From CBFDBT01 sp965603115 (GTDB lineage: Bacteria > Pseudomonadota > Alphaproteobacteria > Sphingomonadales > Kordiimonadaceae), in contig CBFDBT010000005.1 in assembly GCA_965603115.1 (NCBI GenBank), positions 1 to 37,395 on the forward strand: a stretch of 37,395 nt of DNA, in the 5' to 3' direction. How positions within the stretch are numbered: position 1 is the first letter of the stretch; each line of letters begins with the position of its first letter. Of the stretch, positions 16,002 through 23,881 are shown piece after piece. A program made the translations under genes and the position numbers. The notes under the pieces are model-generated. The model saw only the letters and a list, made by a program, of their open reading frames with translations, did not search any database and was not told the origin of the DNA.

Positions 16002-16862
16002 TTACCCTACTTGCTTTTCCATATGTGCCCGATAGCTCTCAATAAGCTTTAACCCAATAGGCCCGACCTTACCGTCGCCGATTTGTTTACCGTCCAGCGT
16101 CACAATAGGCATGGCACCGGCTGTACTGCTGGTGAGAAATAATTCAGCGGCGCCCTGCGCTTCTTCCAGTGTGAAAGCGCGCTCGGTGACAGCAATTTGA
16201 TGATCAGCACAAAGGCTTTTAACCGCCGCACGAGTGATACCCGGCAAGATATTATCATCAGTTGAGCGCGTGATAAGTTCGCCTGCTTTGCTCACCATCC
16301 AGATATTGGTGCTGCTGCCCTCTGTGACCAATCCGTCATCATCAATCAACATGGCTTCAAAAGCCCCTGCCTCACGGGCGGCTTGCTTGGCAAGAATATT
16401 GGGCAAAAGAGAGATAGATTTTACATCGCAGCGATCCCAGCGCATATCGGGCTGGCTACTGGCAGCTACACCTTTGCGGGCTCGCGCTTCAACGCCGTCT
16501 ATATCAAGCCGCTTGCAAGTAATGGTAAGGGCCGGAATAGCAAAGTCTGGAAAAGGATGATCACGGCGCGCGACACCGCGCGTTATCTGCAAATAGACAA
16601 AACCATTTTTAATGCGATTACGGCGCACAACTTCACGGATTACAAACCCAAGCGGGGCCTTATCCATCGGTGCTGCTATTTCAAGCTCACCCAACGAGCG
16701 CCATAAGCGGTCAATATGGGGTCCAAGGTCGATAAGCGCGCCCTTATAAACTGTGATGCCTTCATAAACACCATCGGAAAATTGATAGCCGCGGTCTTCA
16801 ATATTAACCACCGCATCTACCATTGGCAAATAAGCACCGTTTACATACGCTATGCGTGACAT
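16002..16862 (-). CDS. dat: class IV PLP aminotransferase, D-alanine transaminase type
   Basis: A 286-residue fold type IV aminotransferase. DRGYQFSDGVYEGITVYKG (23-41), K148 (PLP Schiff base, in DVKSISLLPN), E181 in VTEGSSTNIW, and SSTAGAMPI near the C-terminus match D-amino-acid transaminase better than branched-chain enzymes. It would interconvert D-alanine and D-glutamate with 2-oxo acids for peptidoglycan supply or D-amino-acid use. Branched-chain aminotransferase and ADC lyase are alternatives in this superfamily. AAGGAA lies just before the ATG. It is divergent from the M14 peptidase gene, with about 150 bases between. Confidence 0.85.
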   Translation of the reverse strand: MSRIAYVNGAYLPMVDAVVNIEDRGYQFSDGVYEGITVYKGALIDLGPHIDRLWRSLGELEIAAPMDKAPLGFVIREVVRRNRIKNGFVYLQITRGVARRDHPFPDFAIPALTITCKRLDIDGVEARARKGVAASSQPDMRWDRCDVKSISLLPNILAKQAAREAGAFEAMLIDDDGLVTEGSSTNIWMVSKAGELITRSTDDNILPGITRAAVKSLCADHQIAVTERAFTLEEAQGAAELFLTSSTAGAMPIVTLDGKQIGDGKVGPIGLKLIESYRAHMEKQVG

Positions 16863-17011
16863 CCCAATATTCCTTCATAATTAATCGTAGAATTACTTAG
16901 CCGCATTATGGCGAAGCCACGAAGCCATAACAAGCTTAAAAAATACTTGAAAACATTCTACTTTACCGCCACTGTGCCGCCTTTAATTCGGTTTAGTATA
17001 GGGATTATGAT

Positions 17012-19699
17012 ATGCGTTATCTGGCAAAGAGTTTATTATCACTTGCACTGGGAATTACAGTTGCTACGGCAGCAATTTCTGAAGATCTGAAATATTTTCT
17101 CAAAGAGGGTGTGAACTATAACCCATCCATGGTGAAACCCCATGAAATAATTGGGCATAATATTGGTGAGCAACCTATTCGCCATGACACTATGGTGAGC
17201 TATATCAATGCATTAACCAGTGCCAGCGATCGCATGAAAAGTGAAGTTATCGGCTATAGCCACGAAAAACGCCCTATCCTCTTTATTACTGTAACATCGC
17301 CTGAAAACCATGCTCGCCTAGAGGAAATTCGCACAAATCACCTCCTGCGCAGTAACCCGGCAACCGCCGATCAGGCCAGCAATGATCTACCCGTTGTAAC
17401 ATGGCTAAACTACGGCGTACATGGGGCCGAATCAAGCGGCATGGATGCTGTTGTTCCAACACTTTATCATTTGGCCGCAGCTGAAGGCGAGGCCATAGAC
17501 GACACACTGAAAAATAGTGTGATTCTTATCACTGCCGTCTTCAACCCTGACGGCCATGCACGTCGTGCTAGCTGGCAAACAGGTTATGGCTCCAATATTG
17601 TTAATAAAGACCCAACCCACGAAGTGCATAATCAGATGTGGCCCGGTGGACGTGTTAATCATTATTGGTTCGACCTTAACCGTCAGTGGCTTTTGCAAAC
17701 CCAGCCTGAATCACAAGCCTGGCTCACGCAGTGGCATAAATGGAAACCACAAGTCAGTAGTGATTTTCATGAAATGGGTGCCAACGCCAGTTATTATTTC
17801 CACCCAGGTCAGAAAACGCGCAAATTTCCTCTGATACCTAATAAAGCGCGAGAAATTGCCCTCGATATTGCTGAATATCACGCTGGTTATATGGATAAAG
17901 CCGGTAAGCTTTATTTCTCGCAAGAAGGCTATGACAACTTTTATATTGGCAAGGGCTCTACCTATCCTCAGGTAAATGGCGGCATTGGTTTCTTGTTTGA
18001 AGCAGGTGCCCAAATGGCCATTGCCAGAGAGACGGATCAGGGCATCAAGACCTTATCGAACAATATACTCATTCACTTCAATACCAGCTTAACAACCATT
18101 GAAGGCGCAAAAGACCTACGCTTAAATTTACACACTTATCAGCGAAACTATTATACGTCCGTAGCGGGATTGGTAAAAAAAGATAAGGTTAAAGCCTATG
18201 TTTTCTCGGCTCCAGAAGACCCTGCAAGGATTGACCTCTTCCTAGACCTTATGGCGCGCCACAAAATTAAAGTGCACCATCTGGCCAAAGATACCAAAAT
18301 TGCTGGCAGCTCATACCAAGCTGCAAATAGCTACATAGTCTCAATGAATCAGGCCCAGTACCGCATGGCAAAGGCTGTCTTTATGCGCATCACTGATTTT
18401 GAAGACAAAGTCTTTTATGATGTCTCCGGCTGGACATTACCCCTTGTATACGGCCTAAAGCACGACGCTGTTGGCAAAGAATTTAATGCAAAACTATTAG
18501 GCCGTGAAGCCTCTGCAAAATTTGCTAAGGCACCTGTGCCAGATGTAGCGCCTTATGCTTATGTCTTCAGCTGGTCTGATTATTATGCACCGCGCGCCCT
18601 CAACCGCCTCCTCGGCGAAGGCGTTTTGGCCCGGGTAGCTATGGATAAAGGCATCGTACAAACCACAAAGGGCAATGTGGCCTTCGATCGCGGCGCTATC
18701 ATTGTCGGCCAAGACCACCAAACTGTTTCAAATGCTGATGTCCATAAAATCATGCTGGATATAGCCAGCCAAGACGGCATTACCGTTCATGCCGCCACCT
18801 CAGGCCTTACACCGAAAGGCGGAGAGCTTGGCGGGCGTAACAGCGTGAAAGACCTCTCCCCCGTTAATGCCTTGATGGTGGTGGGACCTGGCGTATCACC
18901 CTATGATGCTGGCGAAGTATGGCACATGATGGATGTACGGATGGAAATGCCGCTTACAATGGTACGCAAAGATCGTCTTTCCAAAGTAAAATGGCACAAA
19001 TATAGCCACCTTATCCTCGTTGGCGGCAAGAGTGCGTTTGATAATAATACGGTGAAAAAAGTCAAAGACTGGCTAAAAGCGGGCGGCACAATCGTCGCAT
19101 CCGAGCAAGGTGCTGTCTGGACAGAAAAAACCTTCTTAAACCAGAGCAAAGGGAATAAATCCGCAGGAAATAAAACTGCAGGGAATGAAACCGCAGGAAA
19201 TGAAACTGAAGAGAATAAAGCCGAAAAGTATGCGACCAAAGAGCCAGCAGCCGAAGAAAAACCACGGCTTGACTATGCTGTTAAAGAGCAAAAGGACGCC
19301 GAGCATATCATTGGTGGGGCTATTATGGGAGGTAATCTTGATATCAGTCATCCAATAGGGTTTGGCTATGTCAGAGATGATATTTCAACCATCAAAGCGG
19401 GCACACATCTGCTCAAGCGTTCAAAGGACCTTTATGGAAATGTGGCGGTATATAATAAGAACCCACTGCTATCTGGCTACACGTCTGCCAAACGCCTTAC
19501 TGAGATTAGTGGCACACCAATGGTGGTGGCAGAGAGGGTTGGAGCGGGAACTGTCATCCTCTTTGCTGACAATCCAAATTTCCGCGCTACGCTCTTGGGT
19601 AACAGTAAAATGTTTATGAATGCCCTCTTCTTCTCCAAAACTTTCTCTAACGCACGCAAAGTTGACGAAGCAGTTGATATGGATTCTATGGAAGAATAA
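17012..19699 (+). CDS. large secreted M14 zinc carboxypeptidase
   Basis: An 895-residue protein with a signal peptide (about 1-23) and an N-terminal M14 domain. Zinc ligands H137 and E140 (GVHGAESSG) and H253 (SSDFHEMG), substrate residues in NPDGHARR (178-185) and the DLNRQW motif (221-226) are visible. Beyond about residue 380 lies a long C-terminal part with glutamine-amidotransferase-like beta/alpha character (GGTIVASEQGAVW; GAGTVILFADNPNFR), as in other large bacterial M14 proteins. A low-complexity N/E/K/T/A linker (about 714-750) is encoded by tandem 15-bp repeats. Probable role: periplasmic peptide trimming. AGGGA lies before the ATG; it is convergent with gloB. Confidence 0.88.
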   Translation: MRYLAKSLLSLALGITVATAAISEDLKYFLKEGVNYNPSMVKPHEIIGHNIGEQPIRHDTMVSYINALTSASDRMKSEVIGYSHEKRPILFITVTSPENHARLEEIRTNHLLRSNPATADQASNDLPVVTWLNYGVHGAESSGMDAVVPTLYHLAAAEGEAIDDTLKNSVILITAVFNPDGHARRASWQTGYGSNIVNKDPTHEVHNQMWPGGRVNHYWFDLNRQWLLQTQPESQAWLTQWHKWKPQVSSDFHEMGANASYYFHPGQKTRKFPLIPNKAREIALDIAEYHAGYMDKAGKLYFSQEGYDNFYIGKGSTYPQVNGGIGFLFEAGAQMAIARETDQGIKTLSNNILIHFNTSLTTIEGAKDLRLNLHTYQRNYYTSVAGLVKKDKVKAYVFSAPEDPARIDLFLDLMARHKIKVHHLAKDTKIAGSSYQAANSYIVSMNQAQYRMAKAVFMRITDFEDKVFYDVSGWTLPLVYGLKHDAVGKEFNAKLLGREASAKFAKAPVPDVAPYAYVFSWSDYYAPRALNRLLGEGVLARVAMDKGIVQTTKGNVAFDRGAIIVGQDHQTVSNADVHKIMLDIASQDGITVHAATSGLTPKGGELGGRNSVKDLSPVNALMVVGPGVSPYDAGEVWHMMDVRMEMPLTMVRKDRLSKVKWHKYSHLILVGGKSAFDNNTVKKVKDWLKAGGTIVASEQGAVWTEKTFLNQSKGNKSAGNKTAGNETAGNETEENKAEKYATKEPAAEEKPRLDYAVKEQKDAEHIIGGAIMGGNLDISHPIGFGYVRDDISTIKAGTHLLKRSKDLYGNVAVYNKNPLLSGYTSAKRLTEISGTPMVVAERVGAGTVILFADNPNFRATLLGNSKMFMNALFFSKTFSNARKVDEAVDMDSMEE
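19151..19225 (+). repeat. five tandem 15-bp units in the M14 coding region
   Basis: Five imperfect copies of a 15-base unit (type GGAAATGAAACTGCA) encode successive G-N-K/E-T/S-A pentapeptides, then drift into a charged linker. The length is a multiple of three, so copy-number change would keep frame. Confidence 0.8.
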
Positions 19700-19709
19700 A
19701 CAAGTAAGC

Positions 19710-19739
19710 ATTTGAGGTCAGACACGTCTGACCTCAAAT
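19710..19739. terminator. 14-bp perfect stem-loop between convergent genes
   Basis: ATTTGAGGTCAGAC (19710-19723) and its exact complement (19726-19739) are separated by AC. It lies one base from the gloB stop and ten from the M14 stop. There is only a short A/T flank rather than a long T-run, but symmetry and position suggest a shared bidirectional terminator. Confidence 0.65.
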
Positions 19740-19740
19740 A

Positions 19741-20499
19741 TTAAAAGCAATCTTTTCTTTTACGGATATCTGCAAAAACAGAAGCGCAATCAGCAACAGG
19801 CATGCTGATCCTAGCCCTAATCTCATAACTATCGGTGCGCAGAAAAGGATTGGTGGCTTTTTCAACACCAATTGTAGTTGGAATGGTCGGCTTGCCTCTA
19901 TCCCTTAGACTGCGCACATTATCCATTCTTTTTTGCAGGGCAAGGTTATCTGGCTCGATCGCCAGCGCAAATGCCCCATTAGACAAAGTATATTCATGGG
20001 CGCAATAAACCTGTGTATCATCTGGTAGGGCCGCTAATTTTTGCAAGCTGGTATGCATCTCTAGGGCTGTGCCTTCAAACAGACGTCCGCACCCCATAGC
20101 AAAAAGAACGTCACCACAAAAGAGGGCTTTATCAGCTGCGAAGTGATAAGCCACATGACCTTTGGTATGACCCGGCACATCCATGACGGACGCCGTTGAA
20201 CCACCTATTGTAATCACATCGCCACTGCCAACAGCCTTGTCAATGCCAGGAATATTATCCTGCTCGGCTTTGGGACCAATAATGGTACAACCTGTTTTTT
20301 CCTTTAAAGAAAGATTGGCACCCGTATGATCCCAGTGATGATGCGTGTTTAAAATATGGGTCAGAGTCCAGCCACGCGCCTTGAGAGCATCAAGAACAAC
20401 AACATCAACAGCAGGGTCAACCGCTGCAGTTTCATCGCCGCAGTGCAGTAAAAATAAATAATTGTCCTCAAGAACAGGTATCTGCACCACTTCAATCAC
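19741..20499 (-). CDS. gloB: hydroxyacylglutathione hydrolase (glyoxalase II)
   Basis: A 252-residue metallo-beta-lactamase-fold enzyme that hydrolyses S-lactoylglutathione to lactate and glutathione. The binuclear metal motif THHHWDH (52-58: H53, H55, D57, H58), DVPGHTKGH, FCGDVLF and CAHEYT are intact, and the C-terminal lid ending IRKRKDCF fits GloB. It starts at GTG (20499) with GGGAG seven bases upstream, one base after the stop of the methyltransferase-like gene, so the pair is an operon with likely translational coupling. Confidence 0.93.
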   Translation of the reverse strand: MIEVVQIPVLEDNYLFLLHCGDETAAVDPAVDVVVLDALKARGWTLTHILNTHHHWDHTGANLSLKEKTGCTIIGPKAEQDNIPGIDKAVGSGDVITIGGSTASVMDVPGHTKGHVAYHFAADKALFCGDVLFAMGCGRLFEGTALEMHTSLQKLAALPDDTQVYCAHEYTLSNGAFALAIEPDNLALQKRMDNVRSLRDRGKPTIPTTIGVEKATNPFLRTDSYEIRARISMPVADCASVFADIRKRKDCF

Positions 20500-20500
20500 A

Positions 20501-21280
20501 TTAAAACTCCCAATTCAACTGCCAAACGCCTACTGTCAAACGTAACTCTTTTTGCGGACCCAATTCTCCAAAAGGGGCCACAATCCACGCCCAACTATCC
20601 TCAGCAGCTACAGAAAATATATCCGAATCGAGTGTAGTATACGTATTTTTGTCATTTCCCACTATCAATTCTGCTTTATGGTCACATATTATAAGTGTGG
20701 GAACACCGCTTTTTTCAAGAGCATTGACATGGGCCTGCTGCAAGGCCTGCATTATCACTTTTTCGTCCTCACTTTGAGGTGGCACAGAGACAAAAGCCAG
20801 CGGCAATTGCGATAGAATATTGGCCGAAATAATCAGGCCGTAGCCTTGCGTTTCAATCGGGGCAACATCTGGGATAGTCGTTTGGCCCCCGCCGCCCGAT
20901 AACAAGCCCGTGACGTCTGATAGTTGGAATGTCAGCCTTGGATATTTTGCAATCAGTCTTCTCGTCGACGGCAACAAAACCGCATCCACCAATACAGCGC
21001 CTGCTGGGTGCTTATTCAGGGCATCCAGCGGCAAATCAAGACACGGCCCGGCTCCGAGAACAAGAATGGGTTTAGTGGGGTCAGCCTTGTCTATTGCATC
21101 TGTGATATGCGCCTTGCAGCGATCAAGGTGGGACTTCCATGCATCTGCGTGACGCCTGTGACGGGCCGCGATTGCCACACATTCCCGCACAAGTCCTGCA
21201 GAGCGAGCCCCGGTTGCGGCACTCGACATTACATATGAAATTAGCTCTCTAATCATACACCGAGTGTGCGGATTACCCAT
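20501..21280 (-). CDS. methyltransferase-fold protein upstream of gloB
   Basis: About 259 residues. ILVLGAGPCLDLPLDAL (about 93-109) looks like the SAM-binding motif I of class I methyltransferases, followed by an acidic VLVDAVLL strand end. The rest has no specific catalytic motif. Similar proteins are often found next to gloB in alphaproteobacteria, but no function is firmly known. Start is uncertain: ATG at 21280 is assumed; an ATG at 21256 is also possible and neither has a good ribosome site. It sits one base before gloB. Confidence 0.6.
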   Translation of the reverse strand: MGNPHTRCMIRELISYVMSSAATGARSAGLVRECVAIAARHRRHADAWKSHLDRCKAHITDAIDKADPTKPILVLGAGPCLDLPLDALNKHPAGAVLVDAVLLPSTRRLIAKYPRLTFQLSDVTGLLSGGGGQTTIPDVAPIETQGYGLIISANILSQLPLAFVSVPPQSEDEKVIMQALQQAHVNALEKSGVPTLIICDHKAELIVGNDKNTYTTLDSDIFSVAAEDSWAWIVAPFGELGPQKELRLTVGVWQLNWEF

Positions 21281-21410
21281 CAAAAGCGCAAGGGGGAAAT
21301 TAGGGCTTATGCTTGCGGATTAAATCAAACCGCTACGTTCAGCTAAATAATCTGATGGCATTAATTGATATCAATAAAGTCCTATGCTAGAAAGCGGCTT
21401 CCTTTTGAGT

Positions 21411-21487
21411 GGTCCCGTAGCTCAGCCGGATAGAGCACCAGATTCCTAATCTGGGGGCCACGTGTTCGAATCACGTCGGGATCACCA
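21411..21487 (+). tRNA. tRNA-Arg, anticodon CCT (CCU)
   Basis: A complete 77-base cloverleaf: acceptor GGTCCCG/CGGGATC (one G-U), D arm GCTC-loop-GAGC, anticodon arm CCAGA-TTCCTAA-TCTGG with CCT at 34-36, five-base variable region, T arm ACGTG-TTCGAAT-CACGT, discriminator A and an encoded CCA. It reads AGG codons as arginine. Confidence 0.97.
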
Positions 21488-21494
21488 ACAACAG

Positions 21495-21518
21495 CCACCC
21501 ACCTGTGGGTGGTTTTTT
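21495..21518 (+). terminator. terminator of the tRNA-Arg gene
   Basis: CCACCCAC (21495-21502) pairs with GTGGGTGG (21505-21512), followed by six T (21513-21518), eight bases after the tRNA CCA end. Confidence 0.85.
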
Positions 21519-21607
21519 GTTGGGGCTTGTCTGCTGATTTGAACACTGTTCGCTCACGAAGCGAATGTAATGAGCGCAGTAGACGAGGCAGCCACAGGCT
21601 GACCGTC

Positions 21608-21627
21608 AATCACGTCGGGATCACCAA
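21608..21627 (+). repeat. 20-bp direct copy of the tRNA-Arg 3' end
   Basis: Bases 21608-21627 are identical to 21469-21488, covering half of the T arm, the acceptor 3' strand, the discriminator and CCA plus one A. The copies are 139 bases apart. This is the geometry of an attachment-site pair left by an integrase at a tRNA 3' end, though the segment between is too small to be an element; partial tRNA duplication is the alternative. The intervening stretch holds the terminator and a TTCGCT/AGCGAA hairpin. Confidence 0.8.
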
Positions 21628-21688
21628 AGGATTAGACAAAACAATTTTCGTAATGTGTCCGCAAACCACCGCATCAGCTATTTCACAT

Positions 21689-22831
21689 CTACTCCAACGC
21701 CTCAGTTGTATAGAGTTTAACGCTTAAACCGCCGTGTGAAAAGGCCGTAGGGGATTTTGTAAAGGGTAATCCTGTGGCATGGGCTAAGCTATCCGAGCTC
21801 GTCACAAGGCCAACCCTCCAGCCGCTAAAGCCAGATTTCAGCACCTGTCCCATTGTTTGGTAAAGCGGCAAAAGGTGCTTTGTCTCGCCAATGCGAACAC
21901 CATAAGGTGGGTTGATGATAACCAGCCCGACAGGATCATCAGTGCCTTCAGCGCTATCAGGGCCTTTGGGTGGCCTTAAGTCACTAATAGACTGCACGTC
22001 AAAATCGGTTAAGGGCGATAGGCTCGCACGCTCTGCGTTTGTCTTGGCCGCACGGATAGCGCCACTATCACGGTCGAAGCCATAGAAATGATCATCGGGT
22101 GTGCGCTCGTTTTGGGGGTCTTTTAAGTCCCGCCACACAGTGTCGTCGAAAGGTACCATATGCTCGAAGGCAAAGTGACGTGAGCGACCAGCCTTTAGCC
22201 TCGACGCAATTTCAGCCGCTTCAATGACAAAGGTGCCAGATCCGCACATGGGGTCGATAACAGGTTCGTTGCCTTTAAAACCGCACGCACGTAGCAAAAG
22301 AGCCGCTATGTTTTCCCGCATGGGCGCTTTGCTGACACCTTCTTTATGCCCGCGTTTGTGCAGGGCCTCACCAGATGTGTCGACACTGATGGTGCATATA
22401 TCATTTACGATGCGGGCTTTAATGCAGATGTCCGCATCTGGAGAAATTTCAGCGCCTAATTCTTCATGTATAGCGCGCTCAATGCGCTCGGCGGCGGCTT
22501 TATCATGATAGATGCGGGACTTTTTACAGGTAACCTCAACACGCACCGGCACCTTAGGGCGCAGTGTATCTGACCAAGGAAAGTCCCGTGCAAGTTTATC
22601 AAGCTTTGCCAGGTGATTAACTTTAAAGCTGCCAAGCCGAACAAGCACCCGACTGGCACCGCGCACCTCAAGGTTCGCTCGCCACACATCTTTCCAGCTG
22701 CCTTTTATTGTCACGCCGCCTGTGATGCTTTTGGGTTTTCGAAAGCCTTTTTCAATCACTTCCTTATGGAGAAGGGCCTCTAAGCCAGGCGCTGTGGTAA
22801 GGAAAATTTCTAAGTCATTATTTGATTTCAT
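21689..22831 (-). CDS. THUMP-domain class I rRNA/tRNA methyltransferase (RlmL N-terminal-like)
   Basis: A 380-residue protein. The N-terminal part (about 8-160) carries a ferredoxin-like plus THUMP RNA-binding domain (APGLEALLHKEVIEKG; ISVDTSGEALHKRGHK). The C-terminal SAM domain contains DPMCGSGTFVIEAAEIA and the adenine/guanine-N methyltransferase motif NPPYG (about 318-322). This organisation matches the N2-guanine rRNA methyltransferase part of RlmL, without the C-terminal RlmK domain found in E. coli. Target base is inferred (23S rRNA guanine); tRNA Trm14-type activity is possible. The ATG lacks a strong ribosome site. Its 3' end is convergent with the tRNA region. Confidence 0.88.
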   Translation of the reverse strand: MKSNNDLEIFLTTAPGLEALLHKEVIEKGFRKPKSITGGVTIKGSWKDVWRANLEVRGASRVLVRLGSFKVNHLAKLDKLARDFPWSDTLRPKVPVRVEVTCKKSRIYHDKAAAERIERAIHEELGAEISPDADICIKARIVNDICTISVDTSGEALHKRGHKEGVSKAPMRENIAALLLRACGFKGNEPVIDPMCGSGTFVIEAAEIASRLKAGRSRHFAFEHMVPFDDTVWRDLKDPQNERTPDDHFYGFDRDSGAIRAAKTNAERASLSPLTDFDVQSISDLRPPKGPDSAEGTDDPVGLVIINPPYGVRIGETKHLLPLYQTMGQVLKSGFSGWRVGLVTSSDSLAHATGLPFTKSPTAFSHGGLSVKLYTTEALE

Positions 22832-23010
22832 GCCGCATAGATATCTTGTTTTTGAGAGTAGGTCGATGATTTTTTATCAGATTATTGATCAACCCTCTGT
22901 TTGCGAAACAGCCGCGGGAGCGACTTATTTGATTTAAGCACTAATTATGTATAGGGTAGTACTCAAGGCTATCGGTAAATAGCTCTTACTATCGCTTTGG
23001 GGGCCGCTTT
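22832..23010. other. intergenic region, no gene seen
   Basis: The A/T-rich spacer between the divergent methyltransferase gene and the small frameshifted ORF holds no ORF, hairpin or clear promoter pair. Together with the small ORF and its 3' flank, 22832-23184 is the second longest gene-poor stretch of the window. Confidence 0.4.
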
Positions 23011-23167
23011 ATGAATAAAGAGTTTACAAAGGATCAATTCGAAGGTGCTTCAGGATGGACGCCATCAGAAAAAACTCAATCTACCGACCTACCCCGAGGA
23101 AAAATACGAAACCGTCAAAGCAAGCTTCAACACACAAGGAATTGACGTTTGCGATCATTCAAGCTGA
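23011..23167 (+). pseudogene. small ORF with apparent +1 frameshift
   Basis: The ATG at 23011 opens a hydrophilic 44-residue frame (MNKEFTKDQFEGASGWTPSE onward) ending at 23145. Skipping one base near the GAC-C-TAC junction (about 23085-23090) continues in a frame reading YPEEKYETVKASFN then TQGIDVCDHSS to a stop at 23165-23167, which looks more protein-like than the actual tail. The joined product would be about 51 residues. It may be a decayed small gene or a sequencing slip. No homologue was recognised. It ends just before the HAD gene. Confidence 0.3.
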
Positions 23168-23184
23168 TTTAAAAGAAACCAAAT

Positions 23185-23868
23185 ATGACACTGAAAGCCC
23201 TAATTTTTGACGTAGACGGAACCCTAGCTGAAACTGAGGAATACCACCGTATTTCGTTTAATCAGGCTTTTAAGGAGCATGATCTAAATTGGAACTGGGA
23301 CACAGAGTTATATAGTGAACTCTTAAAGGTAACTGGAGGCAAAGAGCGGATTTTACACTATGCAAAACGCATAGATTGGGGAGTGATTAACGCCATAGAG
23401 CTCCATGCCCGTAAAACAGAGATTTATTCTAATAAAGTCATAGAGGGTCAAGTTGAATTAAAAGCAGGAGTAGAGGCCTTAATCAACCACTCCAAACAGG
23501 CAGGTCTTCGCTTGGCGATAGCAACCACAACATCGCGAGAAAATGTAGACAATCTGCTAAAGGCAACTTTAGGGCCTTCTTCGCTTGATATGTTTGATGC
23601 CATTTGTTGCGGTGATGAGGTCACCCGTAAAAAACCTGACCCGGCAATTTATCAATTAGCTCTCGAGCGGCTTTCGCTAAACCCCCCAAGTTGCCTCGCA
23701 TTTGAAGATTCCAGAAATGGTTTATTGTCCGCAATGGCGGCAAAACTTCCTGTGGTTGTTACACCGAGCCTTTATACTTCAAAGGACAATTTTAACGGCG
23801 CGACTTTAATTCTTAAAGACTTAACCGAACACTTCTCATGCAAGGGCTTTACGCACCCTGCGCCATAA
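23185..23868 (+). CDS. HAD-superfamily phosphatase, CbbY/beta-phosphoglucomutase-like
   Basis: A 227-residue HAD hydrolase with a helical cap. Motif I FDVDGTLAETE supplies nucleophile D9 and acid D11; motif II lies in LAIATTTS, motif III in TRKKPDPAIYQLAL, and motif IV in CLAFEDSRNG. The CbbY branch dephosphorylates sugar bisphosphates such as xylulose 1,5-bisphosphate; no Calvin-cycle gene is near, so general metabolite repair is more likely. The ATG follows AAAGAAACC, a weak ribosome site. Convergent with the pentapeptide-repeat gene, 13 bases away. Confidence 0.88.
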   Translation: MTLKALIFDVDGTLAETEEYHRISFNQAFKEHDLNWNWDTELYSELLKVTGGKERILHYAKRIDWGVINAIELHARKTEIYSNKVIEGQVELKAGVEALINHSKQAGLRLAIATTTSRENVDNLLKATLGPSSLDMFDAICCGDEVTRKKPDPAIYQLALERLSLNPPSCLAFEDSRNGLLSAMAAKLPVVVTPSLYTSKDNFNGATLILKDLTEHFSCKGFTHPAP

Positions 23869-23881
23869 ATAGCTTGAGCCG

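Noticed and set aside
21382..21609. Minus-strand ORF reading VGDPDVIRTRGPQIRNLV over the tRNA
   Set aside because: This is the well-known spurious translation of the antisense of a tRNA gene; the cloverleaf explains the conservation.
21411..21627. A miniature integrated element bounded by the tRNA-derived repeats
   Set aside because: Only about 120 bases lie between the repeats, with no ORF or integrase; kept as a scar or repeat finding instead.
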